From Alphaproteobacteria bacterium (GTDB lineage: Bacteria; Pseudomonadota; Alphaproteobacteria; Bin95): DNA of 15,894 bases. The notes below the pieces were generated by a model. The model had not been told where the DNA came from. It worked only from the letters and a program-made list of their open reading frames with translations, and did not search any database. Positions 1 to 7,717 of the stretch are shown here, piece after piece. Both the position numbers and the translations under genes were made by a program. Location of the stretch: NCBI GenBank assembly GCA_022822125.1, contig JAJECF010000123.1:1-15894 (forward strand). Direction: 5' to 3'. Position 1 is the stretch's first letter. Every line of letters begins with the position of its first letter.

Positions 1-3000
1 CCGATCCGGTGCTCCGCCTCGCGCGCCCCGGAACCCGGGTCGTTGGCGATTTCGCGGCGGGCCGCCTCGACACCAAGCGAAAGGGACTGCAACCGTTCCG
101 ATGTGAGCCGCCAGCCGAGGCGGTAATCCCGGTCCTCCCCGAACCCGAAGCCCGCATAGGGCGTGCCGGTCAGGCCGCCCGACAGCGACAGGCCGTAGCC
201 GAGTTCCGTGTTCAGGCGGACGCCCGTCGGCTCGTCGCCGTCATCGGCCAGTTCGCTCGGCTGTGCGTCCCACAGGCCGTCCTGTCCCCGGGCGCCCCAT
301 GACGGCGTCATGGACAGCGATATCCCGCGGCCGGACGGCTCGGGCGCGATGCGCAGCGATCCGCTCACGCCCCATTCGTCGTAGCCGGCGTCCTCATGCG
401 CGGCCAGGCCATGAACGCGCAGATCGGACGTGAGGCCGTTGGACGGATCCGACCACGCCAGACCGGCGCCCACCTCCACGCCGGTCCCGCTCTCGGCATC
501 GCCGCCGTCGTGGCGAAGGCCGAGCGACAGAGACGGTTCGACCGAACCGCCGCCCGCCAGCGCAAACGCGCGCGATCCCTCCAGCAGGGCCCGCACGCGG
601 CTCGCATCGCCCGTGGCGCCTGCGAGGTTGCCGGCTCCGGGCGTGGACACGCTTTCCGATTCCGTGCGCACGAAAAGCGCGTCCGTCTTCAGCGCGAGCG
701 CCAGACCGCCGCTCTCATCGGGCCGCAGCAGGTCCGCGCGGCCGCCCGCAGCGACGAGCTGCATGGCGATGTCCGTGCTGTGCCGCGCATCGCCATATGC
801 AAGCGAAAGACTGCCCTCGCCAGTGCCCGTCATGGCCCAGAACGACAGCCTCTCGCTCGCCCGAATGCGGGCATAGGGCGTGACGAGGGACAGCGAACCC
901 TTGAGGTCGTACTCTGACGACCCCGACATGGCGCTACCCTCCTCGACGGTCTCCGACAGCGCCAGGCCGACCAGCAGGTTGTCGCGTTCCCAGTCCATGC
1001 CAAGCACGCCGGTCACGGTCTCGCTCGTCAGTGTCAGCCCGTCGCCAGGCGAGGCGGAGGAGCTGCCCGAAAGCGCCTTGCCCCAGCCGGTCACCGCGCC
1101 GAGCCCGGACACCTCGCCGGTGGTCAGGTGGAACGACGAGCCGAGCAGCAGTTCGCGCATGTCCATGCCGCGCTCATCCCCGTTCTCCCAGCGGTCGTGC
1201 CGCGGCGCCGGCGCGCCCGAGAAGTCGAGGCGCTGACCGGCAACCGTCATGTGCGACGGTGTGTCGGCGCCCATGGCAAAGCGGCCTTCCAGCGCCTCGA
1301 CCATCTGGCCCGCGACCGTGCGACCGAACCGCGCCAGCCATGCCGCCGGCATCGGGTCGGAGTTCACGATGGTGGCCCTGGCCCAGCCGTCGGCAATTCT
1401 GGCCCCGCCCCGCGCATTGTGCAGATATGCGTAGAAGGACTCCTCGCCCTCATCGTGCTGGTCTTCGAGGATATTGATCTCGATCTGCTTGAACGACTCG
1501 CCCTCGTAGAATGTCAGTGTCCCGCTCTTGCCCTCGAAGTCGACGTTCACCCTGGCCGCGCCCGAATAGGTCCGGTAATCGACCGACATGGGCCCCGCGC
1601 CGTATGGAACCGCGGGGTCCAGCGTGACGTCGAACAGGATCGATCCGTCGGACTCGTTCGCCGTGGCATCGGCAATACGGATGGCCGGCCTGACGGACAG
1701 GGGCGGCCCGTCATTGTCGCGAACGCCGATCTCGGCGGAATACGGCTCCTGGCTGATGTCATAGCTTCCGTCGACCGCAGGCTCGATCTGGACGAAGATC
1801 TTGCCGCCCGCTTCCTCCTCGGCATCGTCAACGGTCCGCAGGGTAAAGCGCGCCGGGCTGTCCTTGTAATACTGGAACAACCGCTTGTTGACGCCTGGAA
1901 TGGTCACATCGTGCAGACCCTCGTCATCTTCGGCGAGATAGTCGCTCGCCGGGGTTCCGAGGCTCTCGTCATAGACCCTCACCTGGACGACCAGGTCTTC
2001 CGCCGGCGCGGGTTCCGCCGTCAATGTGAAGGTGACGTGCTGGCCCTCCTCCACGGCCCCCCCGCCGGTGATCGTGACCACCGGCGTGCCGCGCGGCGCG
2101 TCCGACGGATCGGGCAGGATCGTGCCGGTGGCCCGGCCATCGGCGATTTCCGCGCCGTAGACACGGCCGATCACCAGCTCGAATGTCTCCGGATCCGGCT
2201 CGTATTCGTCGTCATCGTAAATCTCGATACTGACGAACCGTTCGGTCACGCCCGCCGGGAACCATGCTCCCCAATGCCTCCCGTAGCGGGTCGCCCTGTA
2301 GTCGACATCCGGCGTCGCCGGGTTGGCGGCGTCTTCATGGGGCCGCGTCTGCAAGGACACCGAGACCCAGCGGTTGGACGGCTTGCTGAGGGTCACCGGG
2401 AACGTGATGATCCGCCTGCCGTATTCGAACCGCTGCCCCTCCGTCACCGAGGCATCGCCGACGGACACGGTCAGCGCATTCCGGTCATGATCGTCGTCAT
2501 TGACCTGGAGCGTGGCCGACCGCGGCGAGCCGATCCGGTAATACCCGTCCGCGTCGGAAAGAATTCTGGCCGTGATGGCGCCGCTGCCCTCGTCCTGTTC
2601 GTCATCGTCGGTGCGGACCTCGAGGGTTCCCGTGCCGTCCGTGAAGATGGTGGCGTCCCGCTGCCCGAGTTCATCGGAAGGAGTAAAGGTCCCGCCGGCG
2701 ATTTCGGTCACGTCGACGCGCACTGTAAGGTTGTGCCTGGGCGCCGGACGAGCCGTCAGCGCAAATGTCGCGGTATCGCCTTCCACAACGCTCGGACCGG
2801 CTGCAATCGTGATCGTCGGGGTCGCGTCGGACACCCTTGCCGTCGCCCGGTCCGGAGAACCCGGAGCGTAGCCGTAGTTGCTCCGCACCGTCGCGATGAT
2901 GGCGCCGTCTGCTTCCGCCTTCTCATCATCGGTCGTATCGACGGAGAAGGTCCCGCGCCCATTCGTGCCGACCGTGATGGACTGTTCGTGGGCCCCTCGC

Positions 3001-4220
3001 GACAGGAAGCTGCCGTTCTCGGTGATGCTGACCTTGACGACCAGGCTCTCCGGCGGCGCCGGATGGGCCGTCAGCGTGAACGTCGCGGTATCGCCTTCGA
3101 CGATGTCCCCGGCGGCGCTGATCCGGACCTCGATGCTCTCATCCCGAACCGCAACGAATGCCCGGCCGGAGGAAGTTACGAGATAGCCCGAATCGCTCAG
3201 GACCCTGGCGGTCAGGGAGCCGTCCGGCTCCGAGACCAGGTCGTTCTCCGTTTCCACGTCGATGGCGGTCCTGCCATTCGTGCCGATGGTCACGATTCTC
3301 GTCCCGGCCTCGCCCTGGCTCGCGAAGCTGCCGCTGTCGGCGATCTCCACCCGCACATTCAGCGGGGCTGCGGGCCGCGGGCTCGCGGTCAGCTCGAAAC
3401 TGGCGGTGCCCCCCTCAACAATCGCGGACGACAGGGCGCGGACGCTGATCCGGGGCGTCGGTGCGCCGCCATCGGTCACATCGACATTCGCGGAAGCCGG
3501 CGCGCCGACGGCATAGGCCTGACCGCCGACCAGACGCGCCGTGATGTACCCGTCATCCTCGTCTCTCGTGTCGCTGTCGGTTACGACGCTGAGGCTCCCT
3601 CTGCCATTGGTCCCGATGCGAACGGTTCTCTGGCCCTTCTGGCCCTGGCTGGCGAATTCGCCCTTCTCGGTCACGGTCACGGCGACGTCGATGGGCGCGG
3701 CAGGCCTTGGACTTGCCGACAGCGTGAAACGGGCGGTTCCTCCCTCGCTGATCTTCGGGCCGGCCCCGATGGCGATGACGGGCCGGTCGTTGTCGGCTAC
3801 AGCGACGCTGGCGGATCGATAGGCGTCTTCGGCTGCCCGGTATCCGGAACCGGGGTTCACGGTCACGTCCACCGAGCCCGCCGGCTCGTTCCGTCCGTCA
3901 TCCGTGGTCCTGACCGTGAACCTGACCTGACCGCGGTTGGCGGGGATGGTGACGGTCTGCCGGCGGACTTGCCCCGACGCAAGGAACGATCCCGTTTGGC
4001 CGATAGTGACGCTGACTGTCAGCGGCGTGGCGGACAACGGGCTGGGGAGGAGCCAGAACGAGGCAACGCCACCTTCCGTAATGCCGGAGCCTGCCAGAAC
4101 GCTGACGACCGGCCGGTTCCCGTCATTGGCGTGCGCCTGCAGGCCGGGCAGAGAGCCGGCAATCAGGAACGCCGCGGCTGCAATCGCGCGCAAGCCTTGC
4201 GCTGTCAGGGCGAGTTTCAT
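1..4220 (-). CDS. Large exported Calx-beta repeat protein with C-terminal autotransporter-like beta-barrel (3' end cut by window edge)
   Basis: I translated this frame by hand from ATG 4218-4220 to the left edge: about 1406 codons without a stop. Residues 1-31 form a signal peptide (MKLALTAQGLR, then a hydrophobic Ala/Leu stretch ending QAHA). Residues about 36-955 hold eight Calx-beta-like repeats, each opening with a strand and an [IV]xEG[GD]xAxFxL-type motif, near 36, 146, 255, 362, 467, 582, 712 and 841. Repeats 2-5 share FxSxG and GTNGR segments. From residue 961 (WLARFGRTVAGQMVEALEGRF) the sequence turns into alternating amphipathic strands typical of an outer-membrane barrel, ending near TPYAGFGFGEDRDYRLGWRL. 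In related proteins the stop follows this motif closely, so probably only some 5-15 residues are missing. Inferred role: surface adhesion or Ca2+-binding matrix protein anchored by its barrel; substrate and partner unknown. AAGGACGGAG precedes the start by 4 nt. The gene appears monocistronic, with about 1 kb of non-coding DNA upstream. Confidence 0.88.
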   Translation of the reverse strand, partial: MKLALTAQGLRAIAAAAFLIAGSLPGLQAHANDGNRPVVSVLAGSGITEGGVASFWLLPSPLSATPLTVSVTIGQTGSFLASGQVRRQTVTIPANRGQVRFTVRTTDDGRNEPAGSVDVTVNPGSGYRAAEDAYRSASVAVADNDRPVIAIGAGPKISEGGTARFTLSASPRPAAPIDVAVTVTEKGEFASQGQKGQRTVRIGTNGRGSLSVVTDSDTRDEDDGYITARLVGGQAYAVGAPASANVDVTDGGAPTPRISVRALSSAIVEGGTASFELTASPRPAAPLNVRVEIADSGSFASQGEAGTRIVTIGTNGRTAIDVETENDLVSEPDGSLTARVLSDSGYLVTSSGRAFVAVRDESIEVRISAAGDIVEGDTATFTLTAHPAPPESLVVKVSITENGSFLSRGAHEQSITVGTNGRGTFSVDTTDDEKAEADGAIIATVRSNYGYAPGSPDRATARVSDATPTITIAAGPSVVEGDTATFALTARPAPRHNLTVRVDVTEIAGGTFTPSDELGQRDATIFTDGTGTLEVRTDDDEQDEGSGAITARILSDADGYYRIGSPRSATLQVNDDDHDRNALTVSVGDASVTEGQRFEYGRRIITFPVTLSKPSNRWVSVSLQTRPHEDAANPATPDVDYRATRYGRHWGAWFPAGVTERFVSIEIYDDDEYEPDPETFELVIGRVYGAEIADGRATGTILPDPSDAPRGTPVVTITGGGAVEEGQHVTFTLTAEPAPAEDLVVQVRVYDESLGTPASDYLAEDDEGLHDVTIPGVNKRLFQYYKDSPARFTLRTVDDAEEEAGGKIFVQIEPAVDGSYDISQEPYSAEIGVRDNDGPPLSVRPAIRIADATANESDGSILFDVTLDPAVPYGAGPMSVDYRTYSGAARVNVDFEGKSGTLTFYEGESFKQIEINILEDQHDEGEESFYAYLHNARGGARIADGWARATIVNSDPMPAAWLARFGRTVAGQMVEALEGRFAMGADTPSHMTVAGQRLDFSGAPAPRHDRWENGDERGMDMRELLLGSSFHLTTGEVSGLGAVTGWGKALSGSSSASPGDGLTLTSETVTGVLGMDWERDNLLVGLALSETVEEGSAMSGSSEYDLKGSLSLVTPYARIRASERLSFWAMTGTGEGSLSLAYGDARHSTDIAMQLVAAGGRADLLRPDESGGLALALKTDALFVRTESESVSTPGAGNLAGATGDASRVRALLEGSRAFALAGGGSVEPSLSLGLRHDGGDAESGTGVEVGAGLAWSDPSNGLTSDLRVHGLAAHEDAGYDEWGVSGSLRIAPEPSGRGISLSMTPSWGARGQDGLWDAQPSELADDGDEPTGVRLNTELGYGLSLSGGLTGTPYAGFGFGEDRDYRLGWRLTSERLQSLSLGVEAARREIANDPGSGAREAEHRI

Positions 4221-4507
4221 TGTTCTCCGTCCTTACTGGGTGGAGGTGACGGTGCAAACGGGTGTGTGTGAGGCTGCAAGGCCGGACATCAGGCCGCGCC
4301 GCAGACGGCGGGCGGCATGACGGACAAGTGCTGCGCCGCAAACGGCGGAAAGATCGAAACTGTCGGAGGAGGGAGCGGACCGCCGGCGGGTATTCCCCGT
4401 CTTCGCGGGAACAGGCTCCGGCCGACCGCGGGAGGCGGAAGGCTCAGCCGGGCAGGTGGATAGCTCTAGGCGGCGGAACCGTGAGAACCATGAAGACGCA
4501 GATTGGG

Positions 4508-4627
4508 CGTCCCGGCGTCCCGGCGTCCCGGCGTCCCGGCGTCCCGGCGTCCCGGCGTCCCGGCGTCCCGGCGTCCCGGCGTCCCGGCGTCCCGGCGTCC
4601 CGGCGTCCCGGCGTCCCGGCGTCCCGG
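4508..4627. repeat. Perfect 8-bp tandem repeat array, 15 copies of CGTCCCGG
   Basis: The unit CGTCCCGG repeats head to tail without a mismatch for 120 bp, then breaks at CC (4628-4629). Because 8 is not a multiple of 3, each unit gained or lost would shift any reading frame across it, and every frame reads the same 8-residue cycle every 24 bp. There are no spacers, so it is not a CRISPR array. It lies 288 bp upstream of the start codon of the surface-protein gene on the opposite strand, so copy-number change could alter promoter spacing or structure there (inference). Perfect identity suggests recent slippage expansion; the true copy number could also be miscounted in assembly. Confidence 0.95.
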
Positions 4628-4634
4628 CCGGATA

Positions 4635-4650
4635 CTCGATTTTAATCGAG
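4635..4650. repeat. Short palindrome next to the 8-bp array
   Basis: Arms CTCGATT and AATCGAG (7 bp, perfect) are separated by TT. The palindrome sits 7 bp beyond the end of the tandem array and is AT-rich compared with its surroundings. It could be an operator for a dimeric regulator of the surface-protein gene, or chance; no second copy was seen in the window. Confidence 0.4.
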
Positions 4651-4855
4651 AACAACGCGCGCAACAAGTCGCTGAACGAATTCAAACCCATCGCCGTTCG
4701 CCCCCGAGCGTATCCCCGACGCCGCCGGACCCTCAATGGCCGACGATCGCTTGTAGTCAAACGAAAACCCTTGTGCAAGCGCGATTCGTTACCACTCGCG
4801 TTCGGGAGCGCGACCCGGAGAGCAGCAGGACCCCCTGCGCGGTCATACTCCTCCT

Positions 4856-5108
4856 GTTATACCAACGGCACCGGGTTGAAACTCACGGGCAAATGCCGCC
4901 CGGCGCCTCCGCCTCTCCTCATCCTGAGTAGCGGCCGCGTCAGCAGGCGCGTATCGAAAGCCTGTCCTGAGCCTGTCGAAGGAGACGGTCCCGCCCGCAT
5001 CCGGCTCCCTCGATACGCGGCTGGCGCCGCTACTCGGGATGAAGACAAAGGACCGGGCTACGGCAGGGAGGCGCCGCGCCATCGGTTCCGATCAACGACC
5101 GCTGGTAT
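4856..5108 (-). repeat. Mosaic intergenic repeat element, copy 1 (MITE-like ends)
   Basis: The element is bounded by GTTATACCAACGG at the left and, read on the minus strand, ATCATACCAGCGG at the right (10 of 13 identical), an imperfect terminal inverted repeat. Inside are ATCCTGAGTAG (4921-4931), GCGTATCGAAAG, CCTGTCCTGAGCCTGTCGAAGG (4961-4982) and the inverted CTACTCGGGAT (5030-5040), all palindrome-forming repeat words. Positions 5006-5108 match 10201-10304 in inverted orientation with about four mismatches and one indel in 104 bp, and 4895-4934 matches 10352-10391, also inverted. No transposase is encoded, so this would be a non-autonomous intergenic element; the full genomic family cannot be seen from here. 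Confidence 0.75.
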
Positions 5109-5257
5109 GATTCATAGCATTATTGAGATATCAAGCCGGATCGTTGGGTCGTTATAGGCAAGCTGTCGGGTTTGGATGCCAGCCATGACAGCGGACAATG
5201 GGGCCGGACGGCGACGAGAAACGGGACGGGCCGCCGCCGATCCGGCGCGCGCCTGCT

Positions 5258-5500
5258 TCACCGCCCCCGGACGAGGATGCCGACGATGGTCTCCTCGCCA
5301 AGGGATCGGCAAGCCTCCAGGCGCTGAAGGCCTTCGACCAGCACCAGGCGCTGGCCGTCCCGGCGTAACAGGATCGGCGTGCGCTGGCCCTCTTCCAGCA
5401 TGCTCTCGGCGATCGCCTCGACGGCTGCGGGATCAAGGGTGCGGCGGCGCCTCACCGGAATGTAGATGTCGGCGATTCTGAAGACCTGATCTTTCAGCAT
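5258..5500 (-). CDS. Small ParB-like N-terminal domain protein (80 aa)
   Basis: The product is a single compact ParB/sulfiredoxin-like domain: IADIYIPVRRRRTLDP, then a helix (AVEAIAESMLEEGQRTPILL), then RDGQRLVLVEGLQRLEACRSLG and a final strand. The GxxR-type nucleotide/DNA-contact motif of the family appears as GLQR, and the VRRRRTLDP segment corresponds to the usual start of the domain. The start at 5498-5500 (MLKDQVFRIADIY) was chosen because the domain begins just after it and GAGAGG lies 7 nt upstream on the minus strand; a longer in-frame start at 5617 would add a Cys/Arg-rich tail unlike any domain. Full ParB proteins run to about 300 residues with helix-turn-helix and dimerization domains; these are absent, and no parA lies nearby, so chromosome partitioning is unlikely. 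The role is unknown; it could bind a nucleotide or act as a small DNA-associated regulator. Confidence 0.75.
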   Translation of the reverse strand: MLKDQVFRIADIYIPVRRRRTLDPAAVEAIAESMLEEGQRTPILLRRDGQRLVLVEGLQRLEACRSLGEETIVGILVRGR

Positions 5501-5848
5501 ATCCCAGCCTCTCACGGGCGGGCGGCACTGGAAAGCGGGAATTCCGCCCGCTTCCGCTCCACGGTTCCTCCAGACTGTCGCCTCGCATGAACAGAAGGGA
5601 TTCATGGCCGACCGCATGACGGCCGTTTTCCATCCCGGTTAGTGGCTGCGCCGCCAGGCGCGTATCGAAGGAGGCCTCCGCGAACGGCCTGGGCGGAGAC
5701 CGCAACATGGCATTCGATGACACTCCGCTGGAGTGGGCCCCTGGCCCGGACAGCCGGGGCGCCGCCGGGGGCGATATGCCCGCGCCTTGTGTCGTAAGCC
5801 TTTCCATTTCCGCATCCGCATAGAAGAATGGTCCCCGGGAGGCTTGCG
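5501..5848. other. Divergent intergenic region between the ParB-like and GMC genes
   Basis: This 348-bp stretch must hold the promoters of two divergent genes. I see the inverted repeat at 5533-5553 and a degenerate repeat fragment at 5641-5676 (AGTGGCTGCGCC, then GCGTATCGAAGGA), akin to the mosaic elements at 4856-5108 and 10130-10540. No credible -35/-10 pair or small gene was recognised. Confidence 0.5.
5533..5553. repeat. Inverted repeat upstream of the ParB-like gene
   Basis: Arms AAGCGGG and CCCGCTT (7 bp, perfect) flank AATTCCG, 33-53 bp upstream of the ParB-like start codon on the minus strand. The position suits an operator or promoter-overlapping site, but no regulator is known for it. 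Confidence 0.35.
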
Positions 5849-7552
5849 ATGCAGTACGACTACATCATCGTCGGCGGCGGGTCCGCCGGCTCGGTCATGG
5901 CGAACCGGCTTTCGGCCCGGAGCGCCAACAGGGTCCTGCTTCTGGAAGCGGGGATGGACACGCCGCACGGCTCGATTCCGCCGGATGTGCATTCGAGCTA
6001 TCCCGGCACGGCCTATTTCAACCCGGACTACACCTGGAGCAGGCTCCGGGTGCGGCTCCAGCCTGTGAACAAGAACCTGCCCGAAAGCGAGAAGCCGGAA
6101 CTGCGCAATTACGAGCAGGCGCGGATCATGGGCGGCGGATCGTCGATCAACGGGCAGATGGCCAATCGCGGCGCCCCGAACGACTATGACGACTGGGGGC
6201 GCCAGGGCGCGAAGGGCTGGAGCTGGGAGGCCTGCCTGCCCTATTTCCGCAAGCTCGAGCGCGACATGGACTATGACGGCGCGCTCCACGGCAATGAGGG
6301 GCGTATTCCGATCCGGCGCATCTTCCAGCAGGAATGGACGCCCTACGCCGCGGCCGTCGCGGAGGCGATGACGGACCTCGGCTACCCCTATCTCACCGAC
6401 CAGAACGGCGCGTTCGAGGACGGGCATTTCCCGGTCACGATCTCCAACCTCTATGACCGCCGGGTCTCGACGGCCATCGGCTATCTCGACCCGCCGACGC
6501 GGCTGCGCGAAAACCTGGAAATCCGCTCCGAAACCCAGGTGTCGGAGGTCCTGTTCGACGGGCTGCGGGCTGTGGGCGTCAAGGCGGAGCGGCGCGGGCG
6601 GTCCGAGACCTTCATGGCGAACGAAGTGGTGCTCTGCTGCGGCTCGGTGCATTCGCCGGCGCATTTGCTGCGCTCCGGCATCGGTCCGGGCGGCCATCTG
6701 GCGGATATGGGCATCGAGGTCCGCCATCATCTGCCTGGCGTCGGGCAGAACCTGATGGACCATCCCTCGGTCGCCTGCTCCGCCTGGCTGCCGGACGAGG
6801 CGCGCATGACGCGCAAGGACGCCCGCCACATCCATGTCGGCGCGCGCTATTCCTCGGGCCTGCACGACGCGCCGCCGGGCGACATGTTCATCGTCCAGGT
6901 GTCCAAGTCCGGCTGGCACGCGGTCGGCGAACGGCTCGGCTCGCTGCTGGTTTTCGTCAACAAGTCCTATTCCACGGGCGAGGTCCGCCTGGCGTCGAAG
7001 GACTGGCGGGAGGAGCCGGAGGTCGAGTTCAACCTCTTGTCCGACGAGCGCGACCTCGACCGGCTCAAGGACGCCTTCCTGCGCGCCTCCACGATCAACC
7101 TGCATCCGGCCGTGGCGCGCGTCGCCGGCTACGCCTTCCCGTCCTCCTACAGCGAGAAGGTGCGCGCCATCGGCCGCGTGACCAAGCGCAACGAGATGAT
7201 CTCCAGGGCCGTGGGCGGCGTGCTGGACATGGCCGGCGGCATGCGCGGCATGCTGATCGACAAGCTGATTACCGGCGGGCTGCGCCTGCGCGACCTGCTG
7301 GAGGACGACGGGGCGCTGGAGGGCTTCGTGCGCGCCACGGCGGTCGGCGTCTGGCACGCCTCCTGCACCAACCGCATGGGCGCCGACGACGACCCGATGG
7401 CCGTGACCGATGAGCAGGGCCGGGTGCGCGGCCTTGCCGGGCTCAGGGTGGTGGACGCCTCGATCATGCCGTCCGTGCCCTGCGCCAACACCAACATCCC
7501 GACCATCATGATGGCCGAGCGCATTTCCGACACCGTGCTTGCGGGCGGTTGA
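5849..7552 (+). CDS. GMC-family FAD-dependent oxidoreductase (choline/alcohol dehydrogenase type)
   Basis: A 567-residue flavoprotein of usual GMC length. The FAD dinucleotide-binding motif YIIVGGGSAGSVMANRLS is at residues 5-22 with the ribose-binding Glu in LLEAG (31-35). GMC signature 1 is around 92-117 (ARIMGGGSSINGQMANRG) and signature 2 at 265-279 (GSVHSPAHLLRSGIG). The C-terminal block VWHASCTNRMG carries the catalytic His503, and CANTNIPTIMMAER carries the partner Asn547. The family oxidises primary alcohols (choline, polyethylene glycol, long-chain alcohols) to aldehydes using FAD; the substrate cannot be read from sequence. The start at 5849 is preferred over in-frame 5828 because GGGAGG (5837-5842) lies 6 nt upstream and the FAD fold begins at once. 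There is no betaine aldehyde dehydrogenase or regulator beside it, so a choline-to-betaine role is unsupported. It is followed by the separately promoted atp operon. Confidence 0.93.
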   Translation: MQYDYIIVGGGSAGSVMANRLSARSANRVLLLEAGMDTPHGSIPPDVHSSYPGTAYFNPDYTWSRLRVRLQPVNKNLPESEKPELRNYEQARIMGGGSSINGQMANRGAPNDYDDWGRQGAKGWSWEACLPYFRKLERDMDYDGALHGNEGRIPIRRIFQQEWTPYAAAVAEAMTDLGYPYLTDQNGAFEDGHFPVTISNLYDRRVSTAIGYLDPPTRLRENLEIRSETQVSEVLFDGLRAVGVKAERRGRSETFMANEVVLCCGSVHSPAHLLRSGIGPGGHLADMGIEVRHHLPGVGQNLMDHPSVACSAWLPDEARMTRKDARHIHVGARYSSGLHDAPPGDMFIVQVSKSGWHAVGERLGSLLVFVNKSYSTGEVRLASKDWREEPEVEFNLLSDERDLDRLKDAFLRASTINLHPAVARVAGYAFPSSYSEKVRAIGRVTKRNEMISRAVGGVLDMAGGMRGMLIDKLITGGLRLRDLLEDDGALEGFVRATAVGVWHASCTNRMGADDDPMAVTDEQGRVRGLAGLRVVDASIMPSVPCANTNIPTIMMAERISDTVLAGG

Positions 7553-7579
7553 GAAGCGTCGATACATACTGTCGCATAT

Positions 7580-7601
7580 CCCGAATCGCAGCGAATTCGG
7601 G
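7580..7601 (+). terminator. Hairpin downstream of the GMC gene
   Basis: Arms CCCGAAT and ATTCGGG (7 bp, perfect) enclose an 8-nt loop, 27 bp after the GMC stop. No U-tract follows (AACGGCCTC), so intrinsic termination would be weak; it may act as an mRNA end-stabilising hairpin. Confidence 0.35.
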
Positions 7602-7636
7602 AACGGCCTCAATGGCTTGACCGGCCCCGGGGCTCC

Positions 7637-7666
7637 TTGACAGCGGGGGCCGCGCGCCCCTAGTGT
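7637..7666 (+). promoter_or_regulatory. Candidate sigma-70-type promoter of the F0 ATP synthase operon
   Basis: A perfect -35 TTGACA (7637-7642) is followed after 18 bp by TAGTGT (7661-7666), a poor -10 by E. coli standards (3 of 6). Alphaproteobacterial housekeeping promoters often have a strong -35 and a loose -10. The site lies about 50 bp upstream of atpI and is the best promoter-like match in the gap. Confidence 0.5.
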
Positions 7667-7717
7667 CCGGCCGCTTCCGGGGCGGATTCCGCGCCGGACG
7701 GCGTTTCGTGGCGAAAA

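Larger units (their letters stand above)
4221..5257. other. Gene-poor intergenic region of about 1 kb
   Basis: No open frame here has a convincing start, ribosome site or protein-like composition. Frames crossing 4508-4627 merely translate the 8-bp array into low-complexity Gly-Val-Pro-Ala-Ser-Arg-Arg-Pro peptides. The stretch holds a REP-like hairpin fragment (4394-4412, imperfect TTCCCGCG/CGGGGAA on the minus strand), the 8-bp tandem array, a short palindrome, and the mosaic repeat element at 4856-5108. It contains the 5' region of the surface-protein gene, but I see no confident -35/-10 pair. The piece at 5109-5160 is noticeably AT-richer than the rest. Confidence 0.7.

Noticed and set aside
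1128..4271. A plus-strand open frame of about 1047 codons
   Set aside because: It is the antisense shadow of the minus-strand Calx-beta gene; its product is Arg/Gly/Asp-rich with no domain, while the minus strand gives a signal peptide, repeats and a barrel.
4508..4627. CRISPR array
   Set aside because: The unit is 8 bp with no spacers, and no cas genes are present.
4760..4860. Possible tRNA-like or small RNA segment
   Set aside because: I could not form a cloverleaf or find a promoter-terminator pair; nothing beyond chance complementarity.
4233..5157. Frames crossing the 8-bp array that would encode repetitive GVPASRRP or GTPGRRDA proteins
   Set aside because: The peptides are the necessary result of an 8-bp unit read in any frame; no ribosome site or non-repeat domain supports a gene.
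5849..7552. Choline dehydrogenase (betA) as a firm name for the GMC gene
   Set aside because: No betaine aldehyde dehydrogenase, choline transporter or regulator lies nearby, and the GMC motifs do not decide the substrate.
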